Shown here: one piece after another, positions 5,682-11,428 of the stretch
Position numbering within the stretch: position 1 is the first letter of the stretch
How the letters are laid out: each line of letters starts with the position of its first letter
Source of the DNA: a bacterium
GTDB lineage: Bacteria; Blakebacterota; Blakebacteria; Blakebacterales; Blakebacteraceae
NCBI GenBank assembly: GCA_025774205.1
Contig: JALGWK010000022.1
Span: forward strand, 1-11,428
Length of the DNA stretch: 11,428 bases
Direction of reading: 5' to 3'
Notes under the pieces: model-generated
Told to the model about the DNA's origin: nothing
The model's database searches: none
Seen by the model: only the letters and a program-made list of their open reading frames with translations
Translations under genes and position numbers: made by a program

Positions 5682-7628
5682 ATAGAAGAGGAGAGTCTCA
5701 GGCCGGGGCTCCGCAGCGCCCTGCGGAGAATGCGCCTGGTCTGGAAGGTCAACGGCTTCTTCCTCCTGATCCTGGTCTCTGCCCTCGGCATCCTCGGCTA
5801 CATCGGCAACCTCGATCTTGAGCGGGCGGAGATCAGATCCGCCCGCGAGACCTCCATCAACAGTTCCGAGCTGATCATCAGCCGACTTGACGAGATCATG
5901 ATGGGCCATGCACCGGATGAGCTGCCCGACCTGGTGAACCGGATGGCGACGGAGAACCCGGTCTACCGGTACATCCGTCTGCTGGCTCATTCAGGACGGG
6001 TAATCGTCACGCAGCTGCCTGCTGACACGCTCATGGTCACGGAGGAGGAGTGGCCCTGCAACGTCTGCCACGTGGCTCCGGATCAGCTCGCGGAGGTAAC
6101 CGCTGACATGTGGAGTGAGGTGGTGGAGTATGACGGGGAGGGGCGCGCCCTCTCGGTGGCCACGCAGATCCTCGTCGAAGATGGGTGCAGTACCGACATC
6201 TGTCATACGGGACTGGCGACCGGTGCCGTGCTTGCGGTCCTCCAGGCAGATTTCAGCCTGGAGAGGGTAGACAACCTCATCACCCAGCAGAACCGGAACA
6301 CGGCCCTGGCGATCCTCATCTCCCTCATCGTCGGCATGGCCGTCACCTGGATGATGACCGAGCGTCTTCTCGGCCGGCGAATCAGGTTGATGCGTGAAGG
6401 GGCGATACGGCTGGCCGAAAAGGATTTCAGTTTCAGGTTCGAGGATACGACCGGTGACGGTCTCTCGGAAGTAGTCAGCGTCTTCGATAACATGGCCTCC
6501 GAGCTGTCGAGCACCATCACCGAACTCATGGACACCAAGGAGTACCTGCAGGGCATCGTCGAGAACTCCGCCGACATCATCATCACCGTAGGCCCGGACG
6601 GATTGATCCGTTCCTTCAACGCCGGCGCGGAGCATGCCCTCAGGTATAGTCGTGACGAGGTCATCGGACAGAACATCGAAATGATCTTTGCCGATCCCCG
6701 TGACAGGGCGAAAGCCATCGAACAGATGAGGAACGATGAGCATGTGGTGAACTACATGACCCGGTTCGTGACGAAAGATGGCGAAACGAGACGGGTGATG
6801 AACACCCTCTCCCGGCTCCGGGCCGCGGATGGAACGCCTATCGGCACTATGGGCATCAGCAAGGATATCACCGAGGAACTCCAGCTCCAGGTCCAGCTGC
6901 TCCGCTCGAAGCGGATGGCGGCCCTGGGCCAGGCCCTGACCGGGATCCAGCACTCGATCAAGAACATCCTCAATGTCATGAAGGGCGGCTCCTACATGGT
7001 GAAGCTCGGACTGGCCAAGGAGGATATGCCGCTGGTGACCGAAGGATGGGATATGGTCCGGAAGGGCATCGACGAAATGACCGATATGTCGATGAGCATG
7101 CTCGATTTCGCCAAGACGAGGAAACTGAATCTGAAACCTGTCGACCTGACCGAACTGGCTATCAAGGTGCACGACCTGAGCCGGGTCAGGATCGGCGATC
7201 TGGGCATCGGCCTTGAACTCGAGATCGAACCCGAACTGCCGCGGGTCATCTGCGACAACGAGGGGATCCGGTCGGTGGTCATGGACCTGCTTTCGAATGC
7301 GATGGATGCCTGTGCCTGGAAAGATTACCCTGATGGGGAGAGCCCCCGATTGACGTTGCGGGTGGTCCAGGCGGAGCTGGACAGGCGGATTGAGATCCAG
7401 GTGATCGATAACGGGGAGGGGATGTCGGAAGAGGTACAGAGCCGGATTTTCATGCCGTTCTTCAGTACCAAGGAGAAGAAAGGTACCGGGATGGGACTGG
7501 CGGTGGTGAACAGGATAGTCGAGGCGCACGAAGGCGAGACGATCGTCGAATCCGTGCCCGGGGAAGGTACGACGTTCAGAGTGTCCCTGCCGATCCAGGG
7601 GCCGAGCATAACAGAGGAGCACCATTAA
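5667..7628 (+). CDS. Membrane histidine kinase with periplasmic c-type haem sensor, HAMP and PAS domains
   Basis: This 653-residue kinase has one transmembrane helix at about residues 28-47, a periplasmic sensor of about 165 residues, a second helix (about 213-233), HAMP (about 234-288), PAS/PAC (about 297-404), a DHp region and a C-terminal ATPase domain. The sensor holds two covalent haem motifs, C131-X2-C134-H135 and C174-X4-C179-H180; CX4CH is a recognised variant in multihaem cytochromes. This suggests periplasmic redox or ligand sensing. The H-box is GIQHSIKN with His429 as the likely phosphorylation site, different from the common HE(I/L)xN form. N544 is the N-box Asn, D581-G583-G585 form G1 and G606-G608-G610 form G2. 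The stop overlaps the next ATG by 1 nt (TAATG). The ATG at 5667 has a weak ribosome binding site; Met22 (5730) is an alternative that still keeps both helices. It is divergent from the qmo operon, suggesting it senses that respiratory chain (inference). Confidence 0.9.
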   Translation: MDEHVIEEESLRPGLRSALRRMRLVWKVNGFFLLILVSALGILGYIGNLDLERAEIRSARETSINSSELIISRLDEIMMGHAPDELPDLVNRMATENPVYRYIRLLAHSGRVIVTQLPADTLMVTEEEWPCNVCHVAPDQLAEVTADMWSEVVEYDGEGRALSVATQILVEDGCSTDICHTGLATGAVLAVLQADFSLERVDNLITQQNRNTALAILISLIVGMAVTWMMTERLLGRRIRLMREGAIRLAEKDFSFRFEDTTGDGLSEVVSVFDNMASELSSTITELMDTKEYLQGIVENSADIIITVGPDGLIRSFNAGAEHALRYSRDEVIGQNIEMIFADPRDRAKAIEQMRNDEHVVNYMTRFVTKDGETRRVMNTLSRLRAADGTPIGTMGISKDITEELQLQVQLLRSKRMAALGQALTGIQHSIKNILNVMKGGSYMVKLGLAKEDMPLVTEGWDMVRKGIDEMTDMSMSMLDFAKTRKLNLKPVDLTELAIKVHDLSRVRIGDLGIGLELEIEPELPRVICDNEGIRSVVMDLLSNAMDACAWKDYPDGESPRLTLRVVQAELDRRIEIQVIDNGEGMSEEVQSRIFMPFFSTKEKKGTGMGLAVVNRIVEAHEGETIVESVPGEGTTFRVSLPIQGPSITEEHH

Positions 7629-8077
7629 TGCCGAAGAGAGTCCTTGTGGTAGATGATGATGAGAGCACACGTCGCTTCCTCACGGTCGCCCTGGAAGAGA
7701 ACGGGTATGAGGCCGTGACTGCCGAGGATGGTGATGATGGTTTGAAGAAGGTCCAGGAATCGCCCCCCGACCTGATCCTGCTGGATGTCATGATGCCGAA
7801 GAAGACCGGATTCACCCTCTTCAAGCAGCTCCGGAAGACTGAAGAGTACTGTGATATCCCGGTGATAATGCTGACCGGAGTGGCGGGGGCTCTCGAAGAG
7901 GACGAGGAACGGGCCGACGGCGATACCATGGAAAGCCCGTTTGACAGCCTGCGGGACACTCTTGCCAAAGCCATTACGAAAATGCGTGAAGAAGGACTGG
8001 TAAAGCCGGAGGTCTTCATCGACAAACCGATCGATCCGGAGGACCTCATTGCAGCCGTGAAGGGACTCATCGGATAG
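7628..8077 (+). CDS. Stand-alone response-regulator receiver protein with an internal insertion
   Basis: A 149-residue CheY-like receiver. The acidic pocket is D9-D10-D11 (VVDDDE), the phosphoacceptor is D53 (LLDVMMP), the switch Thr is T83 (IMLTG) and the conserved Lys is K133 (DKPIDP). There is no DNA-binding or enzymatic output domain. The distance from T83 to K133 is 50 residues, against about 22 in CheY, so roughly 28 extra residues, acidic and then probably helical (LRDTLAKAITKMREEG), are inserted between beta4 and beta5. Its ATG overlaps the kinase stop by 1 nt and an intrinsic terminator follows, so it is almost certainly the kinase's partner. Output must go through protein contacts or a further phosphotransfer step. 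Confidence 0.92.
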   Translation: MPKRVLVVDDDESTRRFLTVALEENGYEAVTAEDGDDGLKKVQESPPDLILLDVMMPKKTGFTLFKQLRKTEEYCDIPVIMLTGVAGALEEDEERADGDTMESPFDSLRDTLAKAITKMREEGLVKPEVFIDKPIDPEDLIAAVKGLIG

Positions 8078-8112
8078 CGGTCGGGGAGCCGGCGGCCATG
8101 TTCCATCCTGAT

Positions 8113-8150
8113 GCCCGGGCGGGAATGTCCCCGTCCGGGCGTTTTCTGTT
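8113..8150 (+). terminator. Intrinsic terminator after the kinase-receiver operon
   Basis: GCCCGGGCGGG (8113-8123) pairs with CCCCGTCCGGGC further right (through 8140), giving a GC-rich stem of about 11 bp with one G-T wobble and a short loop. It is followed by GTTTTCTGTT. It lies 36 nt after the receiver stop, as expected for the end of a two-gene transcript. Confidence 0.85.
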
Positions 8151-8374
8151 CGAAGCAGGTTCCACCATTGGCCGGCCAATGGAAGGGAAGCATCACACGT
8201 GATACTACCGGCGCTCCTGTTCACGTTCGTTACCATCCTCCAGGAACCATCATCCGACAGTTGGGCCTGCCCGGGGATCCGACCATGGAGATCATCGGGA
8301 ACTTCATCCGTCGATATCGGCGGTAGCCATCCCGCCTGCCGGCAGTTCCTGTGAAACCGTTTCCCCTTCCGGGA
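8151..8374. other. Gene-free spacer rich in short palindromes
   Basis: No supportable gene is seen between the terminator and the DUF427 hairpin; the open frame crossing it (8111-8326, plus) begins inside the terminator and has no ribosome binding site. The spacer holds a perfect 18-bp palindrome (8165-8182), ATCAC-AC-GTGAT containing CACGTG (8192-8203), a near-perfect 16-bp inverted repeat centred on CGATATCG (8308-8323) and CTGCCGGCAG (8336-8345). I cannot name a clear promoter. Confidence 0.6.
8165..8182. promoter_or_regulatory. Perfect 18-bp palindrome CCATTGGCCGGCCAATGG
   Basis: All nine positions of each arm match. With no loop it is better explained as a dimeric DNA-binding site than an RNA hairpin. 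It lies 15 nt beyond the terminator tract, about 230 nt before the DUF427 gene, and is followed 9 nt later by a second symmetrical element (8192-8203). The binding protein is unknown. Confidence 0.4.
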
Positions 8375-8411
8375 CACTCACCTGTAAACCATGAAAGGGT
8401 GGAGGTGAGTG
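8375..8411 (+). promoter_or_regulatory. RNA hairpin sequestering the DUF427 ribosome binding site
   Basis: CACTCACCT (8375-8383) is perfectly complementary to AGGTGAGTG (8403-8411). The right arm contains most of the Shine-Dalgarno GGAGGTGA (8401-8408) that precedes the ATG at 8415. CCA (8389-8391) can also pair with TGG (8400-8402), extending the stem past a bulge. The fold would hide the ribosome binding site, so translation may depend on melting or on a bound factor. This is a prediction from complementarity only. Confidence 0.5.
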
Positions 8412-8414
8412 CGG

Positions 8415-8696
8415 ATGAAAGCGATCTGGAATGAAACGGTCATCGCGGAGAGCGATGAAACCAGGGTGGTGGAGCGGAACCATTATTTCCCGCCCGAGAG
8501 CATCAACCGGGAATACTTCGTCGAGTCGGACAATAATACGATCTGCCCGTGGAAGGGTGAGGCGAGTTATTACCATGTGGAGGTAGATGGCGAGGTGAAC
8601 CAGGATGCCGCCTGGTACTATCCGGAACCGAGCAAGGCCGCGGCCGAGATCAGGGATCACGTGGCGTTCTGGAAGGGTATTCGCGTGGAGGAGTAA
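8415..8696 (+). CDS. DUF427 domain protein
   Basis: A 93-residue protein filling one DUF427 domain. Recognisable family segments are MKAIWN, NHYFPPESI, CPWKGEASYY and DAAWYYPEPSKAA, ending in VAFWKGIRVEE. DUF427 proteins are small, single-domain, probably cytosolic and of unknown biochemical function; the conserved Trp-Tyr-Tyr-Pro and Cys-Pro-Trp-Lys patches suggest a ligand pocket, but no role should be assigned. A GTG at 8409 is in frame, but it lies only 3 nt after GGAGG; the ATG at 8415 has correct spacing (9 nt) and gives the usual family N-terminus. The stop lies inside a 17-bp tandem repeat. It appears monocistronic. Confidence 0.9.
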   Translation: MKAIWNETVIAESDETRVVERNHYFPPESINREYFVESDNNTICPWKGEASYYHVEVDGEVNQDAAWYYPEPSKAAAEIRDHVAFWKGIRVEE

Positions 8697-8733
8697 GACA
8701 CGTGGAGGAGTAAGACGCGTGGATGAGTCTGAC
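8684..8733. repeat. 17-bp tandem repeat, about 2.9 copies, over the DUF427 stop codon
   Basis: Units are 8684-8700, 8701-8717 and a diverged partial unit 8718-8733. The first two differ only at the last base. Each intact unit carries GTGGAGGAGTAAGAC, so the last codons and TAA stop of the DUF427 gene are copied downstream. The protein itself ends in the first unit. Likely replication slippage. Confidence 0.88.
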
Positions 8734-8757
8734 TGGATGTAATATTAATATGGCATA

Positions 8758-9477
8758 ATGCAAGATGTAACCGCCATGTTGATCAAGAAACTCGTCACCC
8801 TTGTCCTTACCGCTCTCTCACTCTGTCGCCCGATCTCACTCGGCCCGACAGCTGAATCCCGAATCCAGGAAATCGATCGTGTCGCGCTGGATCGGATCTC
8901 GGAGATGGTAGATAGCTTCATCGAGGCCGGTTATGTAGTCGGTGCCGAGCTCCTGATCATCCACGACCGACGGACTGTTCTCCATAAGGCATACGGCGAT
9001 CGGGATATCGAAGCTCAGCTGCCGATGGAGCGGGGGACGCTGTTCAACATCCGTTCGATGGCCAAGCCGATCGTGGGATCGATAGCCCCGTTCACGATCG
9101 GCAGCGGCACGACCTGGTACTCAACTCCTGAGGATTATGCGCGTCTGCTTTCAGCCTGGCTGGATGAGGGAATGGTGGGGGGAGAGCAATGGCTGTCGAA
9201 AGAGTCTGTACAGCGGGCTCTCACGCCACGATCGATTATGCCATATGCCAGCCAGGTACCGGAGTGTGAGGTCATGTACGGTCAGATGTGGCAGGTATAT
9301 GTGCGCACCAATGAGGCTGAACGAGGTGAGCGGGCCGCCTTCGGACATAGCGGTTCCGACGCAACGTACAGCTGGGTCTGGCCGGAACATGGACTGGTGG
9401 TGCTCTATTTCACGCAATCGAGGGGACAGCGAACCCGCCTGCTGCTCGAACCGTATCTTGTTAATATATTTCGGTGA
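8758..9477 (+). CDS. Serine hydrolase of the class C beta-lactamase-like family with a large internal deletion; probable pseudogene
   Basis: The 239-residue reading starts with a signal-like segment (KK then LVTLVLTALSL, about residues 10-22). Family signatures remain at both ends: SMAK at S100-K103 is the nucleophile motif SxxK, and HSG at 197-199 with SWVWPEHGLVVLYFTQS resembles the C-terminal HxG region. Normally about 150 or more residues, including the YxN catalytic motif, separate SxxK from the STPEDYARLLSAWL segment seen here; these abut near residue 107. Intact relatives are about 350-420 residues. The deletion is in frame, so the frame stays open, but the product should lack a full active site. 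No ribosome binding site is visible at 8758 or at the alternative ATG 8776. Assembly collapse is the alternative to true gene decay. Confidence 0.7.
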   Translation: MQDVTAMLIKKLVTLVLTALSLCRPISLGPTAESRIQEIDRVALDRISEMVDSFIEAGYVVGAELLIIHDRRTVLHKAYGDRDIEAQLPMERGTLFNIRSMAKPIVGSIAPFTIGSGTTWYSTPEDYARLLSAWLDEGMVGGEQWLSKESVQRALTPRSIMPYASQVPECEVMYGQMWQVYVRTNEAERGERAAFGHSGSDATYSWVWPEHGLVVLYFTQSRGQRTRLLLEPYLVNIFR

Positions 9478-9501
9478 GTGATTTGAACACAGGAGGTGGA
9501 C

Positions 9502-9612
9502 ATGACATCGCGAGCAGCGGTCGATCAATTCCTCTCACGGAAGCATCTGGCCCTGGCGGGAGCCTCACGGAACAGGAAGAAATTCGGCAAACTGCCGAAA
9601 GAGGGTTCCTGA
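9502..9612 (+). pseudogene. Truncated CoA-binding (YccU-like) protein remnant
   Basis: A strong AGGAGG lies 5 nt before this ATG, and the 36-residue reading begins MTSRAAVDQFLSRKHLALAG then ASRNRKKFG. This matches the start of the CoA-binding domain 2 family: helix, first beta strand, the GASR nucleotide-binding turn and the KKFG segment. Intact members are about 130-140 residues. Here the match stops after KKFG and the frame ends after six unrelated residues. I find no remainder of the domain in any frame of the next 50 nt, so most of the gene is deleted rather than frameshifted. The good translation start suggests recent loss. Together with the hydrolase upstream it marks a degraded patch. 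Confidence 0.65.
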
Positions 9613-9661
9613 ATCCCTTTTCTGACCTGCTCGATCCGCACTGGTATCTGAGTAACGCGCG

Positions 9662-11020
9662 TTGAATCACGAGTCCTCGGAATCAGCCCTCACCCACGGC
9701 AACCTGAACCGGGCGATACGGATTCTGGCCGTCCCCATGGTCCTGGAGATGTCCATGGAGTCGGTCTTTGCCGTGGCCGATGTCTTCTTCGTCAGCCGTA
9801 TCAGCACCGATGCCGTGGCTGTGGTGGGGCTGACCGAGGCGTTTCTCTACCTGGTATATGCCATCAGCTTCGGTCTCGCGATAGGCACCACCGCCCTGGT
9901 GGCCCGCCGTATCGGGGAGAAGAAGCCGGCCGTTGCGGCCCGGGCAGCGGTCCAGGCGAACTGGCTGGGAGTACTGGTCTCCCTGCCGATCGCGGTGGTC
10001 GGCCTCCTGGCTGGTGGAAAACTGTTGATGGCCATGGGGGCCTCGGCCGAACTGGCCTCCTCCGGTCGCGTCTACCTTGCCGTCGCCCTGGGTGGCAATG
10101 CCGTGATCATGCTCCTCTTCATCAACAACGCGGTCTTCAGGGGCGCCGGTGACGCGAAGATGGCCATGTGGTCACTCTGGCTCGCCAACGGGATCAACCT
10201 GGTCCTCGATCCCTGCCTGATCTTCGGCCTGGGACCCTTCCCCGAACTGGGTCTGAAGGGCGCGGCCATCGCCACCGTCATCGGTCGCGGGACAGGGGTC
10301 GCGTATCAGATCGTCAGGCTGAGAAAGGGCAGCGGACGCATCAAGCTCGCTGAAGTAAAGCTGCGTCCCCGTCCGGATGTCATGCGGCGGCTGGCCCGGC
10401 TTTCCTTCGGTGGTATGGCTCAGCAGCTGGTGGAAACCACCAGCTGGCTCATACTGGTCAGGATCGTGGCCTCGTTCGGAACGGCAGCGGTCGCCGGATA
10501 CACGATCGCCTTCAGGATTCTGTCGTTCGTCTTCCTGCCGGCCTGGGGGCTGGCCAACGCCGCGGCCACCCTGGTCGGTCAGAACCTGGGTGCGGGACGA
10601 CCTGACCGGGCGGAACGCGCGACCTGGATCACAGCCGGGTATGCGGCCGGATTCCTCTTCATCATCATGCTGCTGTGGATCCCCCTGGCCGAGACCCTGA
10701 TCAGGATATTCACCTCTGATCCGGAGGTGGTCAGAATTGGTGAGCAGTGTCTCAGGATCGTCAGTTACGGGTATGTCTTCTTCGGCTTCGGTATGGTGAT
10801 GACGGAAGCCTTCAACGGCGCCGGCGACACGATGACCCCGGCCTGGCTCCACCTGGTCACCCTGTGGCTCATCAAACTCCCGCTGGCCATCATCCTTGCC
10901 AACTCGCTGGGATTCGGTCCGGTCGGGGTGTTCATCGCCGTCACCATTTCGTACTGCATCCTGGCGGTATTGGCGGTCGTGATATTTCGACGGGGACGGT
11001 GGAAGGATCGAGTGGTCTGA
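9662..11020 (+). CDS. MATE-family multidrug/organic cation efflux transporter
   Basis: A 452-residue polytopic protein, the normal MATE length, with about 12 hydrophobic helices in two homologous halves. Signatures include AVPMVLEMSMESVFAVADVF in helix 1, the amphipathic loop VARRIGEKKPAVAARAA, FRGAGDAKMAMW at the end of the first half and the paired AFNGAGDTMTPAW in the second half. Such transporters sit in the inner membrane and expel cationic drugs or metabolites in exchange for Na+ or H+; the substrate cannot be told from sequence. The only start giving a complete helix 1 is TTG at 9662: an in-frame TAA lies at 9653-9655 and the next ATG falls inside helix 1. No ribosome binding site is obvious. 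The TTG overlaps a TGA (TTGA) ending a different upstream frame, which may be a relic of translational coupling to a lost gene. Confidence 0.9.
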   Translation: MNHESSESALTHGNLNRAIRILAVPMVLEMSMESVFAVADVFFVSRISTDAVAVVGLTEAFLYLVYAISFGLAIGTTALVARRIGEKKPAVAARAAVQANWLGVLVSLPIAVVGLLAGGKLLMAMGASAELASSGRVYLAVALGGNAVIMLLFINNAVFRGAGDAKMAMWSLWLANGINLVLDPCLIFGLGPFPELGLKGAAIATVIGRGTGVAYQIVRLRKGSGRIKLAEVKLRPRPDVMRRLARLSFGGMAQQLVETTSWLILVRIVASFGTAAVAGYTIAFRILSFVFLPAWGLANAAATLVGQNLGAGRPDRAERATWITAGYAAGFLFIIMLLWIPLAETLIRIFTSDPEVVRIGEQCLRIVSYGYVFFGFGMVMTEAFNGAGDTMTPAWLHLVTLWLIKLPLAIILANSLGFGPVGVFIAVTISYCILAVLAVVIFRRGRWKDRVV

Positions 11021-11027
11021 GTTGCTC

Positions 11028-11066
11028 TCAGGGTGGTACCTGAACTACGTCTTCCGGGTCCCGGAA
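11028..11066 (+). terminator. Two short hairpins after the MATE gene; weak terminator candidate
   Basis: TCAGG (11028-11032) pairs with CCTGA (11039-11043). TTCCGGG-T-CCCGGAA (11052-11066) is a perfect inverted repeat around one base. No T-run follows, so this is not a classical intrinsic terminator; it could stabilise the mRNA end or be a protein-binding palindrome. Confidence 0.3.
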
Positions 11067-11124
11067 AAGCGGTTCACCTGACTGAACAGCTCAGATGATC
11101 GCTTCATCGCCGGTATTGCTGATT

Positions 11125-11153
11125 TTGTCCCATATTCTGTTTATTGATATACT
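11125..11153 (+). promoter_or_regulatory. Candidate sigma70-type promoter for the pilin-like gene
   Basis: TTGTCC (11125-11130, 4 of 6) and TATACT (11148-11153, 5 of 6) are separated by exactly 17 bp in an AT-richer stretch. Transcription would start near 11160, about 63 nt before the ATG at 11223. Confidence 0.55.
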
Positions 11154-11199
11154 TGGCTCCTGGCTGCTGCTTTACTTACGGGATGTCAGCATGCACTCG

Positions 11200-11235
11200 A
11201 TACTTGGGCTGGTATTGAAAGTATGAACGCAATAC
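11200..11235 (+). promoter_or_regulatory. Alternative hairpins around the pilin start codon
   Basis: ATACTT (11200-11205) can pair with AAGTAT (11219-11224), which includes the first two bases of the ATG. GTATTG (11212-11217) can instead pair with CAATAC (11230-11235), placing the ATG in the loop. The two folds overlap and exclude each other. The ribosome binding site is weak (GAAAG). Stems are only 6 bp. Confidence 0.25.
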
Positions 11236-11428
11236 TACGGCATCCTCGAGCGTACCTCAGGCGCGCCGTGGCCTTTACCATCATCGAGGTGATGATTGTG
11301 ATGGCGCTGCTCGGCACACTGACGGCGATCGTGATGCCCCTCTATACCGATTACACCACGGAAGCAAGGATCCTGAAGGGGATTCTGGATATACGTCTGA
11401 TGGAAACGGCCATTGCAGCATTCGAGCG
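11223..11428 (+). CDS. Type IV pilin-like / pseudopilin protein, N-terminal part (runs off right edge)
   Basis: The first 68 codons are present and the gene continues past the window. The product has a 17-residue basic leader, MNAILRHPRAYLRRAVA, followed by the prepilin motif FTIIEVMIVMALLG, with Phe at +1 and Glu at +5 (E22 of the precursor), then a long hydrophobic helix. This is the class III signal cut and N-methylated by prepilin peptidase; such proteins build type IV pili, type II secretion pseudopili or related filaments in the inner membrane and periplasm. The residue before the cut is Ala17, not the usual Gly, which is tolerated by some prepilin peptidases but uncommon. Without the C-terminal half, major pilin, minor pilin and secretion pseudopilin cannot be separated. 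It has its own candidate promoter and is probably unrelated to the MATE gene. Confidence 0.85.
   Translation, partial: MNAILRHPRAYLRRAVAFTIIEVMIVMALLGTLTAIVMPLYTDYTTEARILKGILDIRLMETAIAAFE

Noticed and set aside
5991-7670. 559-codon open frame on the minus strand opposite the histidine kinase
   Set aside because: It mirrors the kinase frame, has no recognisable domain, no ribosome binding site and a composition rich in His/Asp/Arg typical of antisense reading in GC-rich genes.
8111-8326. 71-codon plus-strand frame in the spacer
   Set aside because: Starts inside the terminator stem, lacks a ribosome binding site and shows no known domain.
10172-10852. 226-codon minus-strand frame opposite the MATE gene
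   Set aside because: Hydrophilic low-complexity antisense translation; the hydrophobic MATE frame is clearly real.
1-11428. CRISPR arrays, tRNA/rRNA genes, insertion sequences, integrases or phage genes
   Set aside because: I saw no regularly spaced repeats, RNA gene signatures, transposase or integrase motifs on either strand; the two tandem repeats are too short and too few to be CRISPR.

Overview
The window looks like GC-rich chromosomal DNA from an anaerobic, diderm (Gram-negative-type) bacterium with dissimilatory sulfur metabolism. The support is a qmoABC set (the quinone-interacting oxidoreductase that works with APS reductase), a triheme DsrJ and a Tat-exported DsrO. These imply periplasmic c-type cytochromes and sulfate/sulfite respiration, or sulfur oxidation run in reverse. 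I cannot assign a phylum from the sequence alone.

Left block (1-5455, minus strand): one compact operon, transcribed right to left, in the order qmoA-qmoB-qmoC-dsrJ-dsrO. The last gene runs off the left edge. Junctions are ATGA overlaps (qmoA/qmoB, qmoC/dsrJ), a 3-nt gap (dsrJ/dsrO) and a 36-nt gap with a good ribosome binding site (qmoB/qmoC). dsrJ and dsrO normally sit in dsrMKJOP; here they follow qmoC directly, with no dsrM or dsrK between. Read literally, the operon encodes an electron path from a periplasmic cytochrome/FeS module, through a membrane haem-b/FeS subunit, to a cytosolic HdrA-like flavin module. This hybrid layout is the most interesting feature of the window.

Divergent control region (5456-5666): two candidate back-to-back promoters nearly share their -35 elements. 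A perfect TGTGA-N6-TCACA site (CRP/FNR/HcpR type) lies in the spacer of the qmo promoter, and a perfect 16-bp palindrome lies in the spacer of the rightward promoter. A 22-bp tandem duplication covers the start codon of the next gene.

Signalling pair (5667-8077, plus strand): a membrane histidine kinase whose periplasmic sensor carries two c-type haem motifs (CX2CH and CX4CH), overlapping by 1 nt a stand-alone receiver protein, then a strong intrinsic terminator (8113-8150). A haem-based redox sensor divergent from a redox operon suggests functional linkage, but the receiver has no DNA-binding domain, so control of qmo must be indirect if it exists.

Right block (8151-11428, plus strand): a palindrome-rich spacer; a DUF427 protein whose ribosome binding site lies in a hairpin; a 17-bp tandem repeat over its stop codon; an internally deleted serine hydrolase; a truncated CoA-binding protein remnant; a full MATE-family transporter starting at TTG; and, after a spacer with a good sigma70-type promoter, the start of a type IV pilin-like protein cut by the right edge. 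The 8.7-9.66 kb interval looks like decaying accessory DNA.
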